Below are positions 36,835 to 46,827 of a stretch of DNA of 64,000 nucleotides, one piece after another. Positions within the stretch are counted from its first letter, which is position 1; every line of letters starts with the position of its first letter. The notes under the pieces were generated by a model. That model was not told where the DNA came from. It saw nothing but the letters and a program-made list of their open reading frames with translations, and made no database searches. The translations under genes were made by a program, and so were the position numbers. Source of the DNA: Thermothielavioides terrestris NRRL 8126 (lineage: Eukaryota; Ascomycota; Sordariomycetes; Sordariales; Chaetomiaceae); NCBI RefSeq assembly GCF_000226115.1, contig NC_016458.1:1426001-1490000 (forward strand), in the 5' to 3' direction.

Positions 36835-38691
36835 CTAACAATGCTTCGGCCAGTTCTTCTCAATCCAACCGGCCATCAGCTCGGTAAACGACCCCTCAAC
36901 ATAGAGCTGCACGTCCTTCTCGCTGTAGTCCCCACCAAAGAACTTCAGGGCGATCAGCACCCACGGCGTGATGAAGTCGAGAAACACGAGGTCGACCGTT
37001 TCAGGTTCGCCCGCCGGCGGGAACCCAACCTCGGCCTGGATGCAGTTCGGCACGACGTAGAAGTTGACGGGCGCGTGCAGGGTATCGTCCCCGTCGTCCC
37101 CGATGTCGTCCTTGGTGGTGTATCCCTCGGTCAGACGGGTCCTTCCGTCGGAGCCGTCGGCAAGCGGCCTTTGCTGGGCGGCCTCCCCCTCCCACTGATG
37201 GCCGGTGGAACCTGGCGGCGCCGCGTTGACGATGGACTCGTGGATGGCAAGCTGCTCCGGGATCGCCATGAACCGGTTGTGAAGCGGGCCGGCCGACGCG
37301 AAGATCGGGCCAGCGTTGTTCAGCAGCTTGATGACCTGCTTTGCCACGGCGTAAGGGACGTCAGGAATGTACGCCAGCATGCTGGTGAAGGGCGACACGA
37401 TGTAGGTGGTGTCGCGGGTGAAGGGGCCCTTGAAGATGTCGAACCGGATCGTGCCCGTATTGACGATGGCCAGGCGGGGCACGTGTTTCCGGCTGGCGTT
37501 GACCGCGATATCAGGAAGCACCTCCGTCTCGATCCAGCTGTAGATGCTATCGTCCCCGGGGTAAGGTGAGCGGGACATCCAATAGGTTTTGGGGGCGCAG
37601 CCAAAGGCGTAGTCGAGGTCGAGCGCCTGGCGCGCCCGGGTGATCATGGCCGAGACGTTACGGCCGTGTTCGGTCGGAAACGTGTTGGCGTTCAGGCCGC
37701 CCGCGTGGTGGTACAGCCCCAGCAGGTTGTTGTCGATGTATCTGCGGTGGAAAGACAAGGGAGCGGCCTCGGACTGCGCAGACCTCTCCAGCTCGCCGCT
37801 GACAGACATCCAGCCGATGGTCTCAAAGTACCGTCCGCTGGCGAGCGCAAACGATCGCGCGTCATAGGCGGTGGCGTCGCGGATATGGACATGGCCGCCG
37901 AAGAACAGGATCGGCGTGAGCGGATTCTGCTCGCGGATAGCGTTGAAAATGGTCTTGAACTCGGGCATCCGCACGCCGACATGCCCGATCACCACGAAGA
38001 CATCCGTCTGCTCCCGGATGGCGTCTCGGAACCACTGCTCCCGGACGGTCTCGTGCACCGGTTGCACGACCGTGTTGTTGGCGTTGCCGGTGAAATCGAA
38101 GAGGAAGCCAAAAGCGACGATGTCCAGCTTCTGGTTCTTGGTCTGGAACTTGCGATATCGCTGGGCCATGGGCACTCTCTTTCCGGAGACGGGATCTATG
38201 TAGTCGAGATTAGAGGCGATGTAGTTCTGCTTGAAGTTGGGCACCGTGCGCAGGTGCTCGCCGTCAGCGGTCGAGGCCTGGTAGAGCTCATGGTTGCCGG
38301 TGCAGATGATGTCGACATGCTGCTCCTTGTAAATGTCGTAGTAATATTTACCCTTGGGGTTGGATGCGTCGTACAGGCCGTTGCCCTCGACGCGGTCGCC
38401 CGTGTCGACGAGCAGCAGGTCGACGCCGCGCTCGTCGGCCCTCGCGCGCATGTGGTGGGCGAACGAGACATAGTCGCCCCAGTCGGCCGAGTACTGCGGC
38501 TCCTGGAGATGGCCTGCATGCCAGCCGTGTGTGTCGGTCGTGTGCAAGAAGTTGAGCCGGCCCCAGACCAGATCCCGCATCGGCGCCGGCACCGGCTCGG
38601 CGGCCCCGGGCTGCGCGGCAGCTGCCGTCCGGACGAGCGCTGCAGCAGCAACAGCACGGCCTATGCCGATAGCAGCCGCCTTCCAACCCAT
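36835..38691 (-). CDS. 5'-nucleotidase-like calcineurin-type metallophosphoesterase
   Basis: Single exon, 618 residues, ATG at 38691. An N-terminal hydrophobic Ala-rich segment (about 1-26) looks like a signal peptide. The metal-binding motifs are complete: Asp53/His55 (HTTDTHGWH), Asp99 (VDTGDR), Asn133/His134 (TGNHEL), His237 (VIGHVG), His267/His269 (GGHVHI). The C-terminal half is the 5'-nucleotidase-type domain (NTGTIRFDIFKGPFTRDTTY, VSPFTSM). It resembles the fungal group including yeast YHR202W, a vacuolar protein; the substrate is not established, and a nucleotide or other phosphomonoester is inferred. An acidic insertion (DDIGDDGDD) near residue 540 is probably a loop. Neighbouring ISY1 is convergent, and no operon-like link exists. 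Confidence 0.9.
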   Translation of the reverse strand: MGWKAAAIGIGRAVAAAALVRTAAAAQPGAAEPVPAPMRDLVWGRLNFLHTTDTHGWHAGHLQEPQYSADWGDYVSFAHHMRARADERGVDLLLVDTGDRVEGNGLYDASNPKGKYYYDIYKEQHVDIICTGNHELYQASTADGEHLRTVPNFKQNYIASNLDYIDPVSGKRVPMAQRYRKFQTKNQKLDIVAFGFLFDFTGNANNTVVQPVHETVREQWFRDAIREQTDVFVVIGHVGVRMPEFKTIFNAIREQNPLTPILFFGGHVHIRDATAYDARSFALASGRYFETIGWMSVSGELERSAQSEAAPLSFHRRYIDNNLLGLYHHAGGLNANTFPTEHGRNVSAMITRARQALDLDYAFGCAPKTYWMSRSPYPGDDSIYSWIETEVLPDIAVNASRKHVPRLAIVNTGTIRFDIFKGPFTRDTTYIVSPFTSMLAYIPDVPYAVAKQVIKLLNNAGPIFASAGPLHNRFMAIPEQLAIHESIVNAAPPGSTGHQWEGEAAQQRPLADGSDGRTRLTEGYTTKDDIGDDGDDTLHAPVNFYVVPNCIQAEVGFPPAGEPETVDLVFLDFITPWVLIALKFFGGDYSEKDVQLYVEGSFTELMAGWIEKNWPKHC

Positions 38692-39522
38692 TCTGCGTGT
38701 GTCTGCAGAGACGGCCCGCCAAGGTTACAGACGCAATCCCGGTCTCTTTCAGCAACAAAGAGGAGGCCGATCAGCTGGAGCTGCTCCGGGCCGCGTGATG
38801 CTCGAGTCCGGGCGGGTCCCGGTCTCCAATTCGGTTAGGTCCGGGGAATCCGCACGGAGACCCCTCCCGTAGAACCATGCCCCCCAACTTACTGTACAGT
38901 ACGAACGTTACACACTCAAGTAATAACCTGGAAGTGATGAATGTTATGTTTCAGCTTTGTATTACCTGTCACCGTACGTAGCTGGATTGCTCCCTTTTTT
39001 CCCCCCTTGTTCTTCGCTTTACACTACATCATTTCCTTGTTATACTTGCCTTGTTATTTCTCCCTGGTTGATTAAAACAAAAAGAAAAAAGCAAAAAAAA
39101 GGAAAAAAGGAAAAGAAAAGAAAAGAAAGAAAAAGAAAGAAAAAAAACAGGCAACAGGAGACCCTCCCCGAGGCACTTACTGTGTAATAACCTACCTCGA
39201 ATGGAACCTGGGACGGAGCTGACGTCGAAGACGCTTTGTTGTATCTGACTTCCGAAGACCAGGAAACCTCAAACCTCATACAAGACGGTATAATTGAGGA
39301 CACACGCTGTAGTTCCTGCGAGTAATTAGTTGCAGAAACAGTGGAGTCTCAGATCCAGCGGAGAAGCATCTGCAGATTCCTCTACGCATGGTACCATATG
39401 CAAGGCATTGATTGCTATGGCACTTCTCCCACGTGGCACGTCCCGTTCCGAGCTGGTATTATCTCCTGAATGAGTGGTGAAAGGGTCAGCAGCCCACCGC
39501 GGCTCACCATCAAACGCCCGAC
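38692..39522. other. divergent intergenic region with A/G-rich tract
   Basis: Promoters of the metallophosphoesterase (-) and the unknown gene at 39523 (+). An almost pure A/G tract of about 80 nt lies at 39078-39157. No gene supported. Confidence 0.5.
39078..39157. repeat. low-complexity purine (A/G) tract
   Basis: About 80 nt composed almost only of A and G on the + strand, with AAAAG/AAAGA irregular repeats and few C interruptions. Confidence 0.85.
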
Positions 39523-40711
39523 ATGGAGTCGCTCTTGTCAATCTCATCACTCGAACATCGACATCGCGACACCTTCATCCACGCCGTCACCAACGTCCTG
39601 TCCAGCCCGATTGCCGAGGCTACCTATACACAGATCGTTGATGGGCTCCCGCTCGCCGATGTGGCTCGCGATGTGTACCATGGCTGTGTCTGTTCGACGC
39701 ACCCACTCCTAGATAAGCACAGAGAGTTATGTCCCGGGGTTGCTGAGCAGTTCCAGCAGCTTCGTGCCGGTTTCGACGTCGCTACGCTCCAGATGGACTC
39801 GCAGGTGAGTGCTTGCCACCCTCAACTAGACTACCTAAGGTAGTCAATCATAAGGTCCGGACGCTAATGCCGTCTTGCCTGGCTAAGCTGGTTCACGATT
39901 ACCAGTCTGCGCCTCCCGGATCTAGCCTCTTCACTATGCGACTCATTGAGCTCGTTGCCAGGGCCGTCCACCAGTTCGGCGTTTGGCTGTATCAACAAGA
40001 CACAAACCACCACAAGAACGACGAGCTTGGTCTGTGGCGGCCATCAGAGACCAAGCTGCGGTTTTACCCGCGGACGTATCCGTCAACGCTCTTTTGCCAC
40101 GAATGGTATCGCGACTACGATCAGTACCCCGAGGGCATCGCCGACTGTGTGGGCTACTGGGCTGAGGCCCGGATCTTTGGTGGCGTCGTTCTCTTCGACA
40201 GACGGGATCCGGGAGTGGTACCCAACGCCGAGGCATGTACTCGCTGAGATCTTCCACAAGGCAGCATCTTTCACTAAACCCGTGTTGGCTCCAGCCGCAT
40301 GCCGTGTACTTGCATCCCGACCGAAGTGACGTCATATACCGTATCTACCGGCTCCTCGACGACCAGAAGCAGGAGCTGGTCCAGTTCCTGCTCGCCGACA
40401 ACAACGGGCCGGGCCCCGGCGGGACGCCGCAGCCGCCGCCACAGCAACAACAAAAGTGCCCACTCCCGCTCCTCCCCAGCGTGGCCAACCGGCAGCGCGT
40501 CGACCCGGAGTCGCCGATAGCCGCGACGGGCATCTACCGCGACCCCTGGGAGCGCCGGCTCCGCCCGCCGAACGACGGCGACGCGCGGCTCAAGGACGTC
40601 ACGGATACCTTCAATTATCTGTCGCGTGAGGACTGGCGCGAGGCGAAGAAGCGCGCGGGCCGGGAACGGGCTGAGCGGATCCGTCGGCGGGCTGTTGAAA
40701 GACGGAACTGA
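39523..40711 (+). CDS. uncharacterised fungal protein, three exons
   Basis: Exons 39523-39804, 39888 to about 40232, and 40295-40711; about 347 residues. The first intron is clear (GTGAGT donor at 39805, TAAG acceptor). The second ends at 40294; its donor is uncertain. GAG|GCATGT at 40233 fits the splice consensus best but has GC; GT alternatives at 40215 (GTGGTA) and 40218 (GTACCC) are weak. Recognisable segments are SSPIAEATYTQIVDGLPLAD, LVHDYQSAPPGSSLF, LRFYPRTYPSTLFCHEW, GYWAEARIFGGVVLFDR, VYLHPDRSDVIYRIYRLLDD. No catalytic motif, signal peptide or membrane helix is seen; the C-terminus is basic and Arg-rich (RAGRERAERIRRRAVERRN). I know of no function. A broken partial copy lies 400 bp downstream, so this belongs to a small duplicating family. 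Confidence 0.75.
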
Positions 40712-41116
40712 GGCATGCATGGCATTGCATGGCATGTTTGCTTGGAGTCGGACAGCAGGTGGCCCGAGATTCCTAGTTTTGCTTGCGTACCAGCCGTCGT
40801 TCCGCGTTTGGGATCGTCCTGCTCTTGAGTGTGGGCTAGGTGGACGAACGGATTGTTTACTGCTTGTTGCCCCTGTGAGAGCCTATGTGATGGTCCAGGG
40901 TTCCCGTGTTGCCGCATTCTCGCTTTTTTCTGTTGGTCAGCATCAAACCCGGCTCCTGTCGGCGCGGGGCCTCCCATGTCGACTCGAATAGGGGCTGTTG
41001 CTGTCTTTGCTTGAAGCTCAGCTGCCTAATTGTGGTTGAACGACGCTCTTCGGAACATGTACCGCAACCCCTCACCTCATTCTTCCAGTTGCAACATTTC
41101 GTCAGCCGCACACCGC
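40712..41116. other. intergenic spacer between gene and its pseudogene copy
   Basis: About 400 bp with no recognisable feature; GCATGGCATTGCATGGCATG-like repeats occur at 40715-40735. Confidence 0.5.
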
Positions 41117-41419
41117 ATGGCGGCACTCGCCGACAAGCCGCCGAAGTTACCCCTCGCAACCCTCAACAATGGGCATCGCGATGTCTTCATGCGCGCCGTC
41201 GGCGACGTTCTCTTGAGCCCGCTGGCCGAAAACACTTAGGCTCAGATTGTCGTCGACGGCTTTCCCATATCCGACGTCGCTCGCGATGTCTGCAACGTGT
41301 ATTTCTGCCAGGGCCATCCGGTGTTCGATGATCACAAGGGACTCGGTCTTGGCATGCTCGAACCGGCTCGCGGGCTCCTCTCCGGCTCTGATGCTCGCGC
41401 GTTGCAGATGGACTCGCAG
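41117..41419 (+). pseudogene. truncated tandem copy of the 39523 gene (first exon only)
   Basis: The frame from ATG 41117 aligns with exon 1 of the upstream gene: HRDVFMRAVGDVLLSPLAEN matches HRDTFIHAVTNVLSSPIAEA, and VDGFPISDVARDV matches VDGLPLADVARDV. Both copies end ...LQMDSQ. Codon 41 (41237-41239) is TAG where the intact gene has Tyr (TYTQIV). After LQMDSQ the intact gene has a GTGAGT donor; here the sequence continues GCCGCG, so the splice site is lost and no second exon is found downstream. The copy is therefore broken by a stop and truncated. The remaining similarity is partial, consistent with an old tandem duplication. Confidence 0.82.
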
Positions 41420-42379
41420 GCCGCGAAGGGATCCACAACACTCCAGCCCGGTGTATGCAGCCGATACTCAAGTGGCAAGCGTATTCCACACGTGGCAAGC
41501 GATTTCCGTACTGCGATACTTGCACTGTGGTATGGACCTCATGCAGGTCCTCGATAATGGCCGCGGAGAAAAGGCCGGCGATCCGGCAACTTGCGAGCTC
41601 AGCCTCCAATTGCAGTGGGGCAAGTAGAGGAACAGATGGGAACTCGCCCCACTTTCCCAGACAGCTGTCGGGCGCTCCCGACCAAGCTTTGTTGTGAGTG
41701 GATGGCCGACAGGTTGGCGCCAAGGCCCAGCTGCAACCCCGCAGCGCAACTGCCCCTCCATTACGCCAGACTCTCCTGAGAGATCGCTTGTCCTCAAAGT
41801 GGGAGGCAGGGCAGCACGCTACTGCGGGCAACGGCCGCGGGAGCCAGTCAACGTGCGTTATCAGCAGATATTTGCTGCAGCTTCCACCACAGTCGCTCGC
41901 TCGGGTGGCCCGCTCTCGCGTTCCGGCCTCCTTCGAGAAGGCCGGTCCAAGCCAATGTTTTCCCGAGACTGGCTACACACCTCCTCCCTAAATACGGGCG
42001 ATGCCCCTGAAGTCTCACGTGTGCCTTCTCCCCGGTTGTTCTTGAGCGTAAGAGCAAGTTGAGAGCCATATTCCGGGCTGTTGTTAACGATTTCGACACA
42101 TTTGCACAGCCCTGGAGTTCGGATTGGCGCACTGGGCTGCTAACCTGCTCGTCAGACCTACTCAAAGTGGGCATCCGTCCGATTCGGATATCCGTGTTAT
42201 TGATCTGAGCTTCTCATCCTAGCCCCACGCCGTCATTGCGGTCATTGCGCCCTACCTAGATGCTCGTATCTAAAACGCTCGGGCTTGTGTATCATTGTGG
42301 ACACCCTTCCGTTTGCTTCTCTTCCGACATTTCTTTCTGACTTTCTCATCCACTGCAACCACCGAAGCCAAGTTGTGGG
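41420..42379. other. intergenic region after the pseudogene
   Basis: About 960 bp without supported genes. Exons 2 and 3 of the duplicated family were looked for and not seen. A short direct repeat (GTGGCAAGCG) occurs twice near 41470-41502. Confidence 0.5.
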
Positions 42380-43465
42380 ATGTCGGCGATCGTGATGACC
42401 ACCCCCATGGCTGACGACGTGCCTCGATATGTGGGAGTGCCGGCTGAGTCCTTGTCGCCGGAAGACTTCGAGACAGCTTCGATTCGCTCTGCGGCGCCAT
42501 CGTACAGTAAGTGCCATCGCTCAGCTCCCCCAAGCTTTCTCCATCTTACCTTGGCTATTAACCCCTCAACACCACAACCTGCCATCAACCATGCAACTGC
42601 TGACCTCCGCATCCTCACCAGCCTCCGACGCGCCCTCCTACCACTCCACCAACCCCAACCCAGACCCGCTACCAGCCTACTCCCCACCAGCACCACGCTC
42701 AACCCCCTCAGCCACCGCCGCCGCTCCTCGAAACCACAGCGTCTCCTCCCTCCTCGACCCCTCTCCCACCACCACCTCCTCCTCTTCATCCTCCGCCTCC
42801 CAACCCCGACGATACGGCCTCCCGCCCGTGCCGCCCGCCCCCCCACGGCCGCAAGACATCCCCTTGCTATCGCCGCCGCGCCTCCCCGCCTGGTCGGCCG
42901 CCGCACACTCCCCGTTCTCGCACGCCAACCCGACCGCGCGGCTGTACCACAACGTGGCGCGGCGGCGCGCCAGCGCCAGCGCCTCCTCTTCATCCTCGTC
43001 GTCATCGTCTTCGTCGTCGTCGTGGTCGGGCTCGGCGCATCTCCATGACGGGATGCTGATGCGCCGCAACTTGCTCGAGCGCATCGAGGAGGAGGAGCGC
43101 AACCGCGTCAGGCCGCTCGAGGACCCGTACCTGGTCGGCGAGGAGGCCGCGGCAAGGGCGAGGGCGGAGAGGATCGCGAGGGAGGGGGAGAGGCGCGCGC
43201 TCGGGGATGAGATCCTGGTGCGGGAGGATCGGAGGTGGGATTGGTTTCTGGGTGGGTCTCCCCCCCTCTCTTTTTCTTTGTTTCCTCTCTTCCTTCTTTC
43301 CCTTTCTTTCCCTCCCCCCTCCACCGCTGACTGCTGGCTGACGCCGTTCTTACAGCCCAGATGAAGGACTGGGAAGAGCGCGACCGAAGCTGGAAGCAGT
43401 TCCGGCGCGACTTCGACCGGCGGTTGAGCAACCGGTTTAGCTTCCGCATTGGCACTCGGTCCTAG
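42380..43465 (+). CDS. uncharacterised fungal protein with charged C-terminal segment
   Basis: Exons 42380-42506, 42622-43251, 43356-43465; 288 residues. Introns are 115 bp (GTAAGT donor) and 104 bp (GTGGGT donor). Splicing joins SIRSAAPSY to TSDAPSYHSTNPNPDPLPAY, a Ser/Pro/Tyr-rich segment with PAYSPP motifs. The centre is disordered (poly-Ser run of about 13 residues near 42985-43020). The C-terminal 100 residues are ordered and highly charged: MLMRRNLLERIEEEERNRVR, then PLEDPYLVGEEAA, and, after intron 2, MKDWEERDRSWKQFRRDFDR. The helical end could be a coiled coil. No enzyme or membrane motif is seen. The exon structure is well supported; the function is unknown. Confidence 0.82.
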
Positions 43466-44134
43466 ATTGGAGCGCCGTCAGCGAAGGAGATCGATGGAGT
43501 TTGCTGAACTGCATATTTGCCTGGTTGCATTCTGGCCCTGGGTGTTCCGGCGTTGTGGTGCATCTGCAAGCCGCTTGCCGGTTCGCAGCATTCTGTTCGC
43601 TTCTTCCGCTCGTTACACATCTCGCCCTCGGGGGCCTCACCGTTTATGCATTGGGCGGGAGTCTGCTTGAGGACGGCATTTGGTGTTGAGGGTTTTGGGC
43701 ATGCTCGGCTTGCGGCAGATTGCGAGTCTGGCACGGTCTTTTTTTCTTTCATGATGGGATGCATATGTCTGGGGCCAGATTTTGCAGAGATTGATAGCAG
43801 GTTATTGAACCATGACTTGAACGTCCTCGGTTGTTAGTTGAGTTCCGCGGGCCTCTGAATCATGCCCAGTGCATTGCTGCTGAAGGAGCAGCGTCGTTCA
43901 AGGCAGGCACGCAAAACCATGGCGGTGACAATAGCAAGACAGTGAACGCTGAATGAGAAGTTCGGTATTCTTGCCGAGCTTGTTCCAGTTCATGACCCTT
44001 TATGAATCAAAGTCGAGGCACATCCGTCAACGCCAGGCCAAATGCTCCTAATGACACCCCATCAGTCGAGTCCTTTTGTACACAATTTGTACACTTGTTC
44101 TCTTTCATAACCAAGACCGTGCGTAGGTCCACGT
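43466..44134. other. intergenic, convergent 3' flanks
   Basis: Between the charged-tail protein gene and the V-ATPase gene. No gene supported. Confidence 0.5.
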
Positions 44135-45044
44135 TTAGCCCTTGCTCTTGGTGTTGAGAATGAGGGCGACGATCAGCCTGAAAGCGCGTCAGTATGGAAT
44201 GTCCACGGTGCAGATTCCCAAATAAGATGTTATCTCTCACCCGTAGAGCCCCAGCACTTCGCCGAAGATAAGAATCAGGACCATGCCGACAAATACTCGG
44301 GACTGCAGCATGTAGGATCGGACGCCCTTATCGCCGACAACACCGATGCAGTACCCGGCCGCGAGACCCGTCAGCCCGACCGAGAGTCCGCAAGCAAGAT
44401 GCATGAAGCCGCTGGCGAGATGTCAGCACTCCTCCATAACCCGGTCTTGGCCCCAACATGACGGAAAACGCACTTGAACAAGCTATAGTTGGCCCCAAAC
44501 GCCGGGGGCTGGAGATCGGTGGCGATGAGGACGGAAATGACAAGCGCGTAGACGGCAATGATGCCAGACATGACAACGGGAATGAGGGACTGTCGGAGGC
44601 AGGCCGGTCAGCGAACTGTGGTTCCCCGCACAGACGGGACTGCCCGTGGTGAGTGCTGCCCACCTTCATGATCAGGTCCGGCCGGAACGTCCCCACGCCG
44701 GCGATGCCGATGCCGGATTTTGCGGTGCCGTATGCCGCTCCCATGCCTGCATGTGAGGGATTTCGTCAGCTATCCGTCGTTGGGGCCGGGGGGTCAAGGC
44801 TCTGTCTATCTATTGCGTAGAATGCAGGCCCGGAACGAGGAGGGGTCGTCCTTACAGCCAAAGATCATGGCCGCCGCGATGCCGCCCTGCACGGGAACGA
44901 GATGTGAGCAAAGTTGATGCCAACGAGCGCACGCCCGGGATTCCGTATCAAGCATGGACAGGGAACTTGTCCGGGTCGTTGCCAGTCAAGACGTACCATG
45001 CCGATGAAGGGCGCAAACTTGGGGCTCAACTCGGACTCAGCCAT
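44135..45044 (-). CDS. vma-3: V-type ATPase proteolipid subunit c (16 kDa)
   Basis: Six exons on the minus strand: 45044-44997, 44886-44856, 44746-44664, 44589-44474, 44411-44241, 44177-44135; 163 residues. Exon 2 is only 31 nt ([10 protein letters not shown]). All five introns use GT-AG. The protein has four membrane helices; each half contains the Gly-rich proteolipid pattern ([16 protein letters not shown] and [18 protein letters not shown]). The essential proton-carrying Glu is in helix 4 ([20 protein letters not shown]). Ring-forming subunit c in the vacuolar membrane carries protons and is the bafilomycin target. The gene is too finely split to show as a long frame. It is divergent from the Rho GEF gene across 1.8 kb. 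Confidence 0.95.
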
Positions 45045-46827
45045 GGTGCAGGAAGCGTCGGAACTGCGTGGGAGTTATCTGGTATCGGAGCCCCGTCAAG
45101 ATGACGGGTGATTCGCGGCGATGTTGAGCCGATGCTGCGCTAAGAGAGCCGACTGTTAATCGTGAGTTCCATGGATTGAACGCGACACTCACGACCCGCC
45201 CTAGCTTGGAGGTTGCAAAGCCGCCCGAGAGCTCCACATGTGCCAACTCCTCGACACAGCCAGCAACAAACGCCGAGCCAGATCACGTGATGGTTCGCCT
45301 TTCAGGCGCCTTCTGCCTGGCTGCTCAAGCCTCGGCAGGGGGGCCGCGCCACGAAGCCTGGATTTGGCGAAACAGAGCAGATTGCTGAAGAAACCCGTGA
45401 GACCGCCGTATTGCTTAGGATGCAACGTTACCGTACTTCCGTAACTTATTATTCCGTACGAAGAACTTCGTCCGACTTGCACAAAACCGCACACGCTTCA
45501 ATTCCAGTCCTACCGAGTAGGGATGTACTGTACTGGTTACAGTCCAATGGCAAATCGGGCAGTCTTGAAAGAAAACGAGCTCCGACCGCATCATACGTTC
45601 AGGCAGACTGCAAGCACTCTGTTGTCCTGACCCTAACCCCGTGACCAATTCATGTCATTCCGGTACAGGTGCATTTCGTCGGGTAACTACACCGTAAGGC
45701 CACTGAATTGCTGTTGTTGGCTGCCTCTTGAGATCCATCCTTGCGGCAACAGCTTGGTCGCAGCACAATTGGAAACCTGGAAACAATTTATCCATGACAT
45801 ATGGGCAATTTTCCTGCCAACCGACCTACACATGCTGTCTTCCTCACCCCAGAGTACGGTCGTTTTCTGAGGTCTCCAATCGCCCATCTCTGGCTCAAAT
45901 TCAGGGGGAACGAGAGCTGCGCCACGCGCCATCACCCGGTCGTTTGCGGGGCTTGCCTTAACGTTAACGTTAGCGAGTGGATCGCGAAACGCCGTTCGGC
46001 CCTGCTTGTAGCGACCCGACGCCGCGTGGCAGCTCAGGCGCCGTCGATAAAATCGTCGCGACTGCTTGCCTCGACAAATACCGACGCTCCATCGGGCTTC
46101 TTCGTCCCACCGCCTTCGCTCGATTCAAAAGTTGCATTCTGCTTCCTCCAGCAAGCCGACGGCCGAAGATCAGTCAGGCGTCCCTCGCATTGCCAAATGA
46201 GGCCCTGTTCCAGGTAACGGCAGTCGGGGCGACGTGCTCGCAAGCCAGAAAGTGGTTCGGTTCCTCGGCTTGTTCCACACTTCCAGGTCTGAAAGCCAAG
46301 CAAAGCAAGGAGCCCCCAAAACTGTTCGCTTTACGGAATACGGAAATACGGAATAGTTAGGGGGTCAAGCAGCGGACCGCATCGCCCAATAACGTCACCC
46401 TCCCGTTTGTGGCACAACCGGAAACACATTCTTCGACCACCGTCGTCAGCTCTCCTTGCCGACCAGCGGCGGCGACGGCGACGGCGACGGTGACGGCAAC
46501 AGGGTGACAGCGGTGCCGCGCGTTGCGGCCTCCGACGTGGTCTTGCTCTTGCCTCTTTTCTGCAATTGATCGAGTGGGAAGTCGAGCTTATCGGGGGCAT
46601 AAGCCCTCGCCGCGTCCAGGTTTGGAGCAGGTAACTATCCGCATCCGAGTTGGCGAAGCATCGACACTGAGACACGAGTGAGTGCAGTCCGTCCCTTCTT
46701 CCCTTCAGATCGCAATTCCCCGCCGACTGCTCCATCCGTCGACTGTCTCGCACCGGGCTTGGTGCAAGCGAAGACGGGGAGAAGACGATTTCCGTTGCTG
46801 ACGCACCTGGCACCCACCGCAGCAGCC
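45045..46827. other. divergent intergenic region (V-ATPase / Rho GEF)
   Basis: 1.8 kb of upstream sequence for two divergent genes. A 14-bp perfect palindrome TAACGTTAACGTTA lies at 45959-45972. No gene supported; the in-frame extension of the Rho GEF up to 46678 has only a GTG start and is probably 5' UTR. Confidence 0.5.

Noticed and set aside
40233..40329. Alternative frame EWYPTPRHVLAEIFHKAA as coding continuation of the unknown gene
   Set aside because: It leaves the frame of the conserved exon 2 and ends before the conserved exon 3 block; treated as intron sequence.
46678..46827. N-terminal extension of the Rho GEF
   Set aside because: The extension begins with GTG, not ATG, and has no conserved sequence; first ATG at 46828 used.
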